Shown: piece by piece, positions 1-6,268 of the stretch
Position numbering within the stretch: the first letter of the stretch is position 1
How the letters are laid out: each line of letters starts with the position of its first letter
Assembly (NCBI GenBank): GCA_035499415.1
Contig: DATJYV010000041.1
Location: forward strand, 1-13,130
Length of the DNA stretch: 13,130 nt
Reading direction: 5' to 3'
DNA from: DATJYV01 sp035499415
Lineage (GTDB): Bacteria > Bacteroidota > Ignavibacteria > UBA10030
Program-made: the position numbers and the translations under genes
The notes under the pieces: model-generated
What the model saw: only the letters and a program-made list of their open reading frames with translations
The model's database searches: none
Told to the model about the DNA's origin: nothing

Positions 1-171
1 TCCCCGGTCGGTCACATCTCCCAGAACGTGTTCGACTTGCACGCTCCCGATCGCGCGCAGGTCGGATTCCGTCCTCCGGAGGATCCTGACGCGCAAGCCC
101 TTCTCGACCAACGCTCGAGCAAGATTGGAACCGATGAAACCCGTTCCTCCGGTGACGAGGACTTTTTGCAC
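1..171 (-). CDS. NAD-dependent epimerase/dehydratase family protein (5' part only)
   Basis: Only the first 57 codons are inside the window; the gene runs off the left edge. The translation begins VQKVLVTGGTGFIGSNLAR, the N-terminal beta strand and glycine-rich TGGTGFIG loop that binds NAD(P) in the extended short-chain dehydrogenase/reductase (SDR) family. Family members act on nucleotide sugars, flavonol-like or sterol-like substrates, and the visible part does not say which. A run of basic residues (RILRR, residues 29-33) follows the second beta strand, where NADP-preferring enzymes often carry arginines, so NADP use is possible. The start is GTG at 171: an in-frame TGA lies five codons upstream with no ATG, GTG or TTG between, and the dinucleotide loop begins at once. 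I see no convincing Shine-Dalgarno sequence. It probably has its own promoter, because about 500 non-coding bases separate it from the gene upstream. The family call is firm; the substrate is unknown. Confidence 0.85.
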   Translation of the reverse strand, partial: MQKVLVTGGTGFIGSNLARALVEKGLRVRILRRTESDLRAIGSVQVEHVLGDVTDRG

Positions 172-217
172 GTGAGTTATTCGTCAGAGGGTGGATGACA
201 TATAAAACCGGTTCGTC

Positions 218-234
218 ACGAAGTGTCACTTCGT
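218..234. promoter_or_regulatory. Perfect palindrome upstream of the epimerase gene, possible operator
   Basis: ACGAAGTG and CACTTCGT are exact reverse complements around one central base. The palindrome lies 47 bases upstream of the GTG start at 171, just upstream of an AT-rich stretch (TTTTATAT read on the minus strand, about 198-208) that could serve as a -10 region. A direct repeat, TTCGTCAGAG, occurs at 180-189 and again at 230-239, overlapping the palindrome's edge. Position and symmetry would suit a dimeric repressor or activator site, but no matching regulator is in the window, so the role is inferred. Confidence 0.3.
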
Positions 235-317
235 CAGAGATACGGAACGCAGAGAGTGTAATCGAGACCCGCCGGGGGATTCAGAGTCGGACGCGTCGAG
301 TCGCCCTTGTCAACGTA

Positions 318-417
318 CGTCAGGTTGCTTCGTCGCAAACACCTGCCTTCGTGCTTCGCACTCCCGCCCTCGCAATGCTTCGGTGGGCAAGCCGGCCGGA
401 AGGAGGCTCGCAATGAC
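318..417 (-). repeat. Dispersed intergenic repeat (GTCATTGCGAG...GAAGCA family), compound copy
   Basis: Read on the minus strand, the element begins GTCATTGCGAG (417 to 407), reaches a GAAGCA box, then a second TGCGAGGG box and further GAAGCA boxes, ending GAAGCAACCTGACG near 318. The internal alternation of TTGCGAG and GAAGCAA gives several possible hairpins. Short palindromic elements with this GTCATTGCGAGG...CGAAGCAATCT pattern are a familiar type of non-coding repeat in genomes of uncultured bacteria. I recognise the pattern from general knowledge and did not count copies elsewhere. The copy looks compound or degenerate. Confidence 0.6.
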
Positions 418-453
418 GGAGGGCCTTGATGCGAAGCTATCCCCAATCCAATT

Positions 454-488
454 GTCATTGCGAGGGTCCGAAGGACCCGAAGCAATCT
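454..488 (+). repeat. Dispersed palindromic repeat (GTCATTGCGAGG...CGAAGCAATCT)
   Basis: This is a clean 35-base copy in the opposite orientation to the one at 318-417. It is a nested palindrome: ATTGC at 457-461 pairs with GCAAT at 482-486, and GGGTCC (464-469) pairs with GGACCC (473-478) around a GAA loop. Its first 11 bases are the exact reverse complement of 407-417, so the two copies form an inverted pair separated by 36 bases. No transposase or RAYT-like gene is present in the window. Confidence 0.7.
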
Positions 489-668
489 GATGTCCTGAGC
501 CGGCTGCGTCCACGCTGTGCGTCAAATTGCATCACGCCCGGGTGAAACGGATTTCGATGGGCATGCGCCTCCGTCGGAGGTTCAGCATCGGAACACTTCA
601 GAAGATCAGACCTTGAACCCGGTTCAGCGCGATGATTTCCGTTTATTGCTCTCCCATATGCAGGCAGA

Positions 669-3068
669 TCATTCAGCCCTTCCGATCAATTTAGCCGCCT
701 CCGGTTTTCTCTTCGCAGCGTAAATTTGATCCAAAACTTTCTGGATTTCTTCGTTCCTTCCGTTCTCTGCCATCGCAATCTCGAGCTGGTCGACGGCCTC
801 CTCGGGAAGGTCGACTCCGGCATATTCCTGCGCGATGCGCGTACGCAGGTGCCCCCTCAATCGACGGTCCCTCGAATGCCGGAGCGAGTCGTCGAGCTGC
901 GTGATGGTCCGGAAGGTTCGCACGACCGGGTTCGATTTGTCGATCGCCTCGAGCTGTCGGAGATAATGATCGGCCTGCAGAGTATCGCCCAATTGCATGC
1001 CGTAATGCCACGACCAGAGGAGGCCGACGAAGAAATTTGGGTCGGCGGCCACGCTGGCGCGCTCGATCGCGTATGCTTGGCGGCCGTAGCCCAGACTCCA
1101 ATAGAGAGACGCCACGCGGGAGAGCTTCTCCGCCTTGGCGGACGGCGACGGGTCCGTTTCGGCTTCCCGCAGGCCATTCATGGCGTTGATGTGCAGGCGC
1201 GTCGCCCACAGATACGGCGTTGCGCGTGGCATGAGGAACAGGGCGTTCCGCTCGGATGCGGCGCGGTCCGAATCTCCGGCGAGCGCCAGGGCGACGACGG
1301 ACTGGAAACGGATGGAGGCCTCAGCGGGGGCAAGGTTTTGCGCCTGTGCAAGATGTGCCGCTGCCGTCCGAAATTGCCCATCCAGAATCTCGGCGCGCCC
1401 CAGCATCATGAGTCCTGAGGCCGTTGACGAATCGATGCGGGCGGCATTCCGTTCCATGGGGGCGGGATGGACGTATGGGGCGTGGGCGCGAAAGAGCGTC
1501 AGTCCCGCGACTGCGAAAACGGAGTCGAACGAAAACCGCCGCGATTCGTTCATGTGGAATTGATACGAGCGGAAATCATCCCAGAGTGTCGGTGCGAGCA
1601 CGTATTGGACTGCGTTGTCCCGGAGCATGACCTCGAACAGCGGCAGAGGAACTCCGTTGTTTATTTCGAGGAGTTTTCGACCTCCGATAAACGTTGAGAT
1701 TTCCTTGACGGAACTCGCAATGACGGCATCATTTGGCGTGTGACGCTGGAGCCAGGTACCCGCAACCTCCCACGGCTGGGTGAAATATTCGTTCGACGAA
1801 TGAACAGTTCTGAGATGCTTATAAAAGTCCTCGGGCGAGTGAACATAGGCGAGATTGGTGCGGATCACTTCGCCGACGCACAGGAGGTTCGGGACGAGGG
1901 AGCCGAATGCGAGAACGAAAAGCAGCGGACGGACGACCGCGACCTGACGGTCGGCGCACCAACGGAAGACACGCTCGAACCCAAGCGCGATGTAAAACAG
2001 ATAGAGAGGGAGCAACGGAAGTAGGAACCGAACGTCATGAATCGGGTACGTCAGGATAACGAGGAGATAGAGGAGTATGAATACGAGACGGATGCGCGCA
2101 GTGGTGTTCCGGAGGATGTCAACAGAGAAGCCCAGGAGGAGCGGCGGGAGGACGAGCACCGCCACCGCTCCTTTTGCGACCGCAAAGAGATGATAGACGA
2201 AATGGAAGGCGCCCGTCGCATCGACCATGAGGTTCGCAGGGAAAAGAAAGAGCAACAGGCCGCCGAGCTCGAAGGCGAAGGCGCGGGTGTTTAAGAGCAT
2301 GCGCACGAACATCTCCCGGAAGATGGAACTTCCCTGCGGGGTGACATAACGCTCGAATATGAATTGAAGGTTCGGCGCCTGGGATGACGGCGGTGCGCCG
2401 ACGAGCACAAGATTTCGAAACGTCCAGAGTCCGAACAACAGTCCGCCAACGACGATGACCTGAAGCGCCGGAACGAGCTTATTTTGAAGGACGAGATAGA
2501 GGAGGGCGGCTCCGACAAGCGCGATGCTGACTTCGCGAAGGAGCGGCAGGACTGCCAGCGCCAGGACAAGCGGCAACCCGACGTGCGAACGGGGAGATCG
2601 CTCGAGCTGTTCGAACCGGACAAAGATGTAGAAGAGGAGGAGCAGGAACGGTGCCTCTGAAAGTGCTTCCGTCGAAATCACCAACGTAAGGGGGTTGAAC
2701 GCGAAGAAGGAAATACAGACGAGGGCTGCCCGCTTCTGCATATGGACTAGAAGCCAGCGATAAAACAGGATGATGGATGCTGCGGCGAGGGCGAGCGTCC
2801 AAATCTTCGCGGCCGCCATTGAAAAAGGTGAGAAGAGAAGTGCCGGCGCGAGGATGACAGAATAGAGCGGGGCGTTGACGACGTACGCCTCTGGGACCGG
2901 CTGTGTGTCGTCAACGAATCCTCTCGCGTGCGCGACGCTTGTTCCCCAGATGACGTAGCGCGTGCTGTCGGTGTAGAGCGAAAGGTCGTTGATCCTCAAA
3001 ACGCCGAGGACAAAGAACGCGGAGGCAATGACGACCGGAGCCCGGTATTCGCGCCAGGGGAACTTCAA
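669..3068 (-). CDS. Membrane GT-C type glycosyltransferase-like protein with TPR-like C-terminal region
   Basis: The 799-residue protein has two parts. Residues about 10-400 hold roughly ten hydrophobic membrane segments. The first extramembrane loop contains INDLSLYTDSTRY (residues 26-38), whose acidic residue after helix 1 fits the catalytic loop of GT-C fold enzymes (PMT/ArnT/GT39-like), which transfer sugars from polyprenyl-phosphate carriers on the far side of the membrane. Residues about 410-530 form a soluble domain. Residues about 550-799 are helical and alanine-rich, with repeated patterns such as SGLMMLGRAEILDGQF and SLYWSLGYGRQAYAIERA that resemble TPR units. The start is TTG at 3068, overlapping the upstream TGA as TTGA. 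A GGAG lies five bases before it, which supports translational coupling to the DNA glycosylase gene. The fold call is reasonable; sugar, acceptor and activity are unknown. A membrane protein of unknown function with TPRs is the alternative. Confidence 0.65.
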   Translation of the reverse strand: MKFPWREYRAPVVIASAFFVLGVLRINDLSLYTDSTRYVIWGTSVAHARGFVDDTQPVPEAYVVNAPLYSVILAPALLFSPFSMAAAKIWTLALAAASIILFYRWLLVHMQKRAALVCISFFAFNPLTLVISTEALSEAPFLLLLFYIFVRFEQLERSPRSHVGLPLVLALAVLPLLREVSIALVGAALLYLVLQNKLVPALQVIVVGGLLFGLWTFRNLVLVGAPPSSQAPNLQFIFERYVTPQGSSIFREMFVRMLLNTRAFAFELGGLLLFLFPANLMVDATGAFHFVYHLFAVAKGAVAVLVLPPLLLGFSVDILRNTTARIRLVFILLYLLVILTYPIHDVRFLLPLLPLYLFYIALGFERVFRWCADRQVAVVRPLLFVLAFGSLVPNLLCVGEVIRTNLAYVHSPEDFYKHLRTVHSSNEYFTQPWEVAGTWLQRHTPNDAVIASSVKEISTFIGGRKLLEINNGVPLPLFEVMLRDNAVQYVLAPTLWDDFRSYQFHMNESRRFSFDSVFAVAGLTLFRAHAPYVHPAPMERNAARIDSSTASGLMMLGRAEILDGQFRTAAAHLAQAQNLAPAEASIRFQSVVALALAGDSDRAASERNALFLMPRATPYLWATRLHINAMNGLREAETDPSPSAKAEKLSRVASLYWSLGYGRQAYAIERASVAADPNFFVGLLWSWHYGMQLGDTLQADHYLRQLEAIDKSNPVVRTFRTITQLDDSLRHSRDRRLRGHLRTRIAQEYAGVDLPEEAVDQLEIAMAENGRNEEIQKVLDQIYAAKRKPEAAKLIGRAE

Positions 3069-3721
3069 GCGAGCTCCAGAATGTTCCGGGCCCGACGGAA
3101 GACGGAATCGAACATCTGACGCGTGAGCCGTCCTGTAAACGTATTCTGCTGGCTTGGATGATAGGAACCAAGAAGCGTTATTCCGCTGGGGAAGTCATAC
3201 TCGGCGCCGTGGGAGAAAAGGGCTCGCGCGGTTCGGGCCTGCACCCCGGAATACGACAACGCCCGGGATGCCGTCTCAAATGCAATCTTCCCGAGGCCGA
3301 TCACAACCCGGAGCCGCAAGAGAATTTCCAGCTCCCGGAGCAGGAACGGCCGGCAGTTCGAGAGCTCCGCGGGCAGGGGCTTGTTTGCGGGGGGAGCGCA
3401 TCGGCAGGCCGCTGTGATGAAACAATCACGGAGGAGCAGGCCGTCGTCCCGATCGATCGATGTCTCCCGATTGCAGAATCCGAATTTGTGGAGGGTTCTG
3501 TAAAGCCATTCTCCGCTCCGATCTCCGGTGAACATTCTTCCGGTTCGGTTTGCGCCGTGGGCGGCAGGGGCAAGACCGACAACCAGAAGACGTGCGCGGG
3601 CGTCGCCGAATCCGGCGACGGGTTTGCCCCAGTAGTCAAACGACGCGAAGCGCGGCGCCTTCATGCGCGCAACGGAAGTCCGCCATCGGACGAGGCGGGG
3701 GCACCGCGTACAGCGGACCAC
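3065..3721 (-). CDS. Uracil-DNA glycosylase, family 5 (UDGb type), 4Fe-4S
   Basis: The 218-residue product is a base-excision repair enzyme that removes uracil and often other deaminated bases such as hypoxanthine from DNA. Motif A is GLAPAAHGANRTGR (residues 49-62) followed by MFTGD, diagnostic of family 5, which lacks the usual catalytic Asp/Asn of this motif. Motif B is SYHPSQQN (186-193). The four likely iron-sulfur ligands are C4, C7, C108 and C123, in CTRCPRLV, CRCAPPANKP and NCRPF. The listed start is the only ATG/GTG/TTG available, a GTG at 3721, but it leaves just three residues before the first Cys, and family members usually have about ten more. The frame stays open upstream and reads LDIVERQ just before the GTG, as expected of the family, so the true start may be a rare codon, for example CTG at 3805 overlapping the hydrolase stop. 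The 3' end overlaps the next gene by four bases (TTGA). Confidence 0.9.
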   Translation of the reverse strand: MVRCTRCPRLVRWRTSVARMKAPRFASFDYWGKPVAGFGDARARLLVVGLAPAAHGANRTGRMFTGDRSGEWLYRTLHKFGFCNRETSIDRDDGLLLRDCFITAACRCAPPANKPLPAELSNCRPFLLRELEILLRLRVVIGLGKIAFETASRALSYSGVQARTARALFSHGAEYDFPSGITLLGSYHPSQQNTFTGRLTRQMFDSVFRRARNILELA

Positions 3722-3801
3722 CTGCCGTTCAACGATGTCGAGCCGCGCGCGCGGATCGATCCGCTGTTGGCCCGTCTGCCTTGTCCGCCGCGTCGGGCGG
3801 C

Positions 3802-4599
3802 TCAGAGGAGCTTTTTGAGGAATACGATCAACCTCTCGTTGAATTCCTCTTCTGCCTCGACGTTGCTGACGTGCGCTGCATTCTTGAGGACGTGGAGTTC
3901 GGAACCGCGAATCGCCCCGTGAAGCGCCTCGGCCTTTGCAGGGGGTGTCAGCGCGTCAGATTCGCCGACGAGGATCAGGGTTGGGATGTTGATGGATGAG
4001 AGTGATGCGGTCGTGTCCGTTCGGGCCGCGAGAGCGAGAAGAGTACCGCAGATTCCCAGAGGTGAGTTCCCTTCAATGATCCGCCGCATGAACTGGACCG
4101 ACTGCGGTTTGGTTTTGAGGGAGTGTTCCGAAAAAACATTTTTGGCGAATGTTTCCGCGAAGACCTTGACCCCGTCCTGCTGGACAGACTTGATGCTCGC
4201 GCTTCGTCGTATTTTTCCCGCATCGGCCTCAGCGCTGCTCTGCGTGTCGGCGAGAACGAGGGCACGAACTCTCTCCGGCGCCCGTTCCGCGGCGCGGAGG
4301 GCAATGTACCCTCCCATCGAGAGCCCGCACATCACCGCCTTGTCGATGACAAGATGGTCGAGAAGCGCAAAAAGGTCGTCGACAAAGAATTCGATCGAGT
4401 AGATTCCGTCGCCAACGTCGCTCCTGCCGTGCCCCCGAATGTCGTACGTGACGGCGCGGATCGAATTCGGAAGCGCCCGCATCTGGGGGTCCCACATTTC
4501 GTGGCTGAAGGGAAATCCGTGGATAAACACAACCGGCAATCCCTGCGGAAGTCCCCGCTCCGCGAAGTTCATCGTTATGCCGTTTATCGTCGCTTTCAT
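3802..4599 (-). CDS. Alpha/beta hydrolase (PcaD/BioH-like fold)
   Basis: The 265-residue protein carries all hallmarks of the alpha/beta hydrolase fold. The oxyanion loop HGFP is at 27-30, the nucleophile elbow GLSMGG has Ser94, the acid is probably Asp215 in VGESDALTPP, and the base is His243 in NAAHVSNVE. A cap of about residues 125-195 sits between the core strands. Overall it resembles 3-oxoadipate enol-lactonase and related small-molecule esterases, but no catabolic genes are nearby, so the substrate cannot be named. There is no signal peptide, so it should be cytoplasmic. The ATG at 4599 is preceded directly by a small palindrome, CCGTC/GACGG at 4600-4610, and no good Shine-Dalgarno. 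It lies 108 bases downstream of citrate synthase without an obvious terminator between, so co-transcription is plausible. Its stop codon coincides with the possible upstream extension of the DNA glycosylase gene. Confidence 0.85.
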   Translation of the reverse strand: MKATINGITMNFAERGLPQGLPVVFIHGFPFSHEMWDPQMRALPNSIRAVTYDIRGHGRSDVGDGIYSIEFFVDDLFALLDHLVIDKAVMCGLSMGGYIALRAAERAPERVRALVLADTQSSAEADAGKIRRSASIKSVQQDGVKVFAETFAKNVFSEHSLKTKPQSVQFMRRIIEGNSPLGICGTLLALAARTDTTASLSSINIPTLILVGESDALTPPAKAEALHGAIRGSELHVLKNAAHVSNVEAEEEFNERLIVFLKKLL

Positions 4600-4707
4600 C
4601 CGTCAGACGGCGCGCAGTGTCCGGAAAGAGTGGATGATGTCGAGGGGGAAAAAATGGAAAGTGAATATCGTACTTGACCCCGAGCGTTCTTCGGCCGCGT
4701 TTTCCGT

Positions 4708-5997
4708 TTACGGGCGTTGAGCGAGCGGCACCCAGGGCCTCTCGCCGTATCCGGTGTAGATCTGCCGCGGGCGGGCAATTTTCTGCTCCGCATCGTCGAT
4801 GTGTTCGACCCACTGCGCAAGCCAGCCGACTGTCCGCGGAATCGCGAAAAGGACGGGAAAGAAATCGAGCGGAAAACCCATCGCCTGATAGATGAGACCG
4901 GAATAGAAATCGACGTTCGGGTACAGTTTCCGCTTGACGAAATATTCATCCTCGAGGGCAATGCGCTCGAGTTCAAGGGCGATGTCGAGTTTCGGATTTT
5001 TCCCCGTTACTTCGAAGACTTCGTATGCAAGCTTCTTGATCACCTTTGCCCGGGGGTCATAATTCTTGTAGACTCGATGGCCGAAACCCATCAGACGCCC
5101 TTTTCCTTCCTTCACATCCTTGATGAAGGAAGGAACATTCTTGACCGAACCGACCTGGTCGAGCATGTGGATGACCGCTTCGTTGGCGCCGCCATGCAGT
5201 GGGCCCCACAATGCCGCCGCCGCAGCAGCACACGAGGAATAGGGGTCCACGTGCGAACTGCCGACGCTTCGCATCGTATTGGTGCTGCAGTTCTGCTCGT
5301 GGTCCACGTGCAGGATGAAGAGGACGGTCAGGGCATGCTCCAATTTTGGATTGACTGTGTAGCGCGTCTCCCCGATCTTGAACATCATCTGCAGGAGATT
5401 CCCCGCATATGTCTGTTCATTGTCCGGATAAATGTACTGCATCCCTTTTGAATGCCGGTAGGCAAACGCGGCGATGGTCGGTACCTTGGCGATCAGCCGA
5501 TAGATTTGCCGTTGCCTGGATTCCTTGTCGAAGATGTTGACCGCCTCGGGATAAAAAGTGGCGAGAGAGGCCGTCGTGCTGATGAACATCCCCATCGGGT
5601 GAGCGTCGTAACGGAACGCTTCCATCAGTTTCTTGACATTTTCGTGGACAAGCGTGTGAACGCGGATGTTGTGACGCCACTCTTCCCGTTGCTGCTGGTT
5701 TGGCAGCTCGCCGTACAGAAGGAGGTACGCCACCTCGAGAAAAGAGGTGGAATTTTCGGCCAACTGTTCTATCGGGTACCCCCGGTAGCGGAGAATTCCC
5801 CGGTCCCCGTCGATGAATGTAATGCTGCTCTTGACCGACGCCGTGTTCATGAACGCGGGGTCGAAACTCATCAGGCCAAAGTCCTCCTCCTTTTGTTTGA
5901 TTTGGCGGAGGTCCATTGCGCGGATCGTATCGTGCTGGATGGGAATTTCATACTTCTTGGAAGTGCGGTTGTCTATGATGGTGAGTGTCTCAGGCAT
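4708..5997 (-). CDS. gltA: Citrate synthase, type II (hexameric bacterial type)
   Basis: The enzyme condenses acetyl-CoA with oxaloacetate to citrate, the first step of the TCA cycle, in the cytoplasm. The 429 residues match the length of the Gram-negative GltA type. Catalytic residues are visible: His268 in WGPLHGGANEA, His307 in MGFGHRVYKNYDPR and Asp363 in NVDFYSG, with substrate-binding HVDHEQNCSTNTMR at 230-243. The N-terminal beta domain (about 1-50) is present, as in the allosteric type. I chose the ATG at 5997 because GAGGA sits six bases before it and the sequence there (MPETLTIIDN) looks like a family N-terminus. The frame stays open a further 55 codons upstream, but that part crosses the AT-rich promoter region and resembles no citrate synthase. 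The gene leads a run of four minus-strand genes and is divergent from a probable small RNA. No sign of damage. Confidence 0.96.
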   Translation of the reverse strand: MPETLTIIDNRTSKKYEIPIQHDTIRAMDLRQIKQKEEDFGLMSFDPAFMNTASVKSSITFIDGDRGILRYRGYPIEQLAENSTSFLEVAYLLLYGELPNQQQREEWRHNIRVHTLVHENVKKLMEAFRYDAHPMGMFISTTASLATFYPEAVNIFDKESRQRQIYRLIAKVPTIAAFAYRHSKGMQYIYPDNEQTYAGNLLQMMFKIGETRYTVNPKLEHALTVLFILHVDHEQNCSTNTMRSVGSSHVDPYSSCAAAAAALWGPLHGGANEAVIHMLDQVGSVKNVPSFIKDVKEGKGRLMGFGHRVYKNYDPRAKVIKKLAYEVFEVTGKNPKLDIALELERIALEDEYFVKRKLYPNVDFYSGLIYQAMGFPLDFFPVLFAIPRTVGWLAQWVEHIDDAEQKIARPRQIYTGYGERPWVPLAQRP

Positions 5998-6003
5998 ACT
6001 CTG

Positions 6004-6008
6004 TCCTC
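6004..6008 (-). promoter_or_regulatory. Shine-Dalgarno site that fixes the gltA start
   Basis: GAGGA on the minus strand ends six bases before the ATG at 5997. This is the only good ribosome site in the region and supports the shorter, 429-residue citrate synthase over the longer open frame. Confidence 0.7.
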
Positions 6009-6033
6009 GCAGCGAAGTGTACCGAATGAAGGG

Positions 6034-6047
6034 TTGACGAAGGTCAA
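6034..6047. promoter_or_regulatory. TTGAC/GTCAA inverted repeat, possible shared divergent promoter element
   Basis: TTGAC and GTCAA are perfect inverted repeats separated by four bases. Each arm resembles a -35 box, one facing each way: toward gltA on the minus strand and toward the probable small RNA on the plus strand. A TAAATT at 6055-6060 lies 15 bases after the plus-strand TTGACG, a short spacing. On the minus strand TACACT follows TTGACC only after about 20 bases, which is long. Neither is a convincing promoter alone, so this may be an operator instead. Confidence 0.25.
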
Positions 6048-6076
6048 AAATAGCTAAATTTCCCAAAAGCTCACAG

Positions 6077-6101
6077 AAAAAACGAGGGTAAAATTTCCTC
6101 G
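6077..6101 (-). terminator. Weak intrinsic terminator, probably for the pseudouridine synthase gene
   Basis: Read on the minus strand, CGAGG (6101-6097) pairs with CCTCG (6087-6083) around a nine-base AT-rich loop, and six T follow directly (6082-6077). The stem is short, at five pairs plus a possible G-T pair. It would stop transcripts from the pseudouridine synthase gene before gltA. Confidence 0.4.
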
Positions 6102-6120
6102 GGCGCGTGCGGAACAAACA

Positions 6121-6233
6121 GGGGGGGCTCTGCGTTATTAGATAGTGGATCCGCCCGTTCAAGGAGAAGGCGGGTGGGTTCCATAACAGCCTCCCTAACC
6201 CCGGCGCCTGGTAGGTGCGTCGGGGTTTTTTTT
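6121..6233 (+). ncRNA. Candidate small structured RNA, unidentified
   Basis: A strong plus-strand terminator at 6199-6233 has no plus-strand protein gene in front of it: gltA starts at 5997 and points away, and the next gene converges. The bases before it fold into a long hairpin. GGGGGGCT (6122-6129) pairs with AGCCTCCC (6188-6195); GTTAT (6134-6138) pairs with ATAAC (6183-6187); GGATCCGCCCG (6147-6157) pairs, with one mismatch and one bulge, with 6171-6182. The apical loop is about 6158-6170. I could not match it to tRNA, SRP RNA (no GGAAGGAAGCAGCC-like loop), tmRNA or a clear 6S RNA; a divergent 6S-like RNA is not excluded. The 5' end is uncertain: a TAAAAT at 6089-6094 would put it near 6101, and the TTGACG/TAAATT pair near 6067. 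The only open frame inside is 13 codons. Confidence 0.45.
6199..6233 (+). terminator. Strong intrinsic terminator on the plus strand
   Basis: CCCCGGCGC (6199-6207) pairs along nine bases, with one G-T pair, with GCGTCGGGG (6217-6225) around a nine-base loop, and eight T follow at 6226-6233. On the minus strand the hairpin is followed only by two T, so it points one way. It ends the probable small RNA and also separates that RNA from the converging pseudouridine synthase gene. Confidence 0.8.
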
Positions 6234-6268
6234 ACCGGCCGTCGTGTCCCGAAACTCGGTGCGCTGCG

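Larger units (their letters stand above)
172..668. other. Gene-free intergenic region with palindromic repeats
   Basis: This gap of about 500 bases separates the membrane glycosyltransferase gene from the epimerase gene. Short open frames exist on both strands, but none has a recognisable protein sequence, a good ribosome site or a conserved motif. What it holds is structural: a perfect 17-base palindrome at 218-234, two facing copies of a dispersed repeat (about 318-417 and 454-488), a CCTCCG/CGGAGG palindrome at 568-580 and a TGAACC/GGTTCA palindrome at 614-626. None of these is followed by a T-run, so I find no convincing intrinsic terminator for the gene ending at 669. Confidence 0.6.

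Noticed and set aside
568..626. Palindromes CCTCCG/CGGAGG and TGAACC/GGTTCA as a terminator for the glycosyltransferase gene
   Set aside because: Neither is followed by a T-run on either strand and the stems are only six bases with one-base centres. They are noted only as content of the gap.
517..723. Short open frame of 68 codons on the plus strand near the end of the glycosyltransferase gene
   Set aside because: No ribosome site or recognisable sequence; it runs into the 3' end of a real gene on the opposite strand.
3158..3922. Open frame of 254 codons on the plus strand opposite the DNA glycosylase gene
   Set aside because: The minus strand encodes clear family 5 glycosylase motifs; the plus-strand translation resembles nothing known.
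5998..6162. N-terminal extension of citrate synthase by 55 residues
   Set aside because: The strong ribosome site and family-like N-terminus are at 5997, and the extension crosses AT-rich regulatory sequence and the minus-strand terminator-like hairpin at 6077-6101.
6121..6198. tRNA, SRP RNA or tmRNA in the structured region upstream of the terminator
   Set aside because: The length and terminal stem are suggestive, but there is no T-arm consensus, no SRP apical-loop motif and no tmRNA tag frame.
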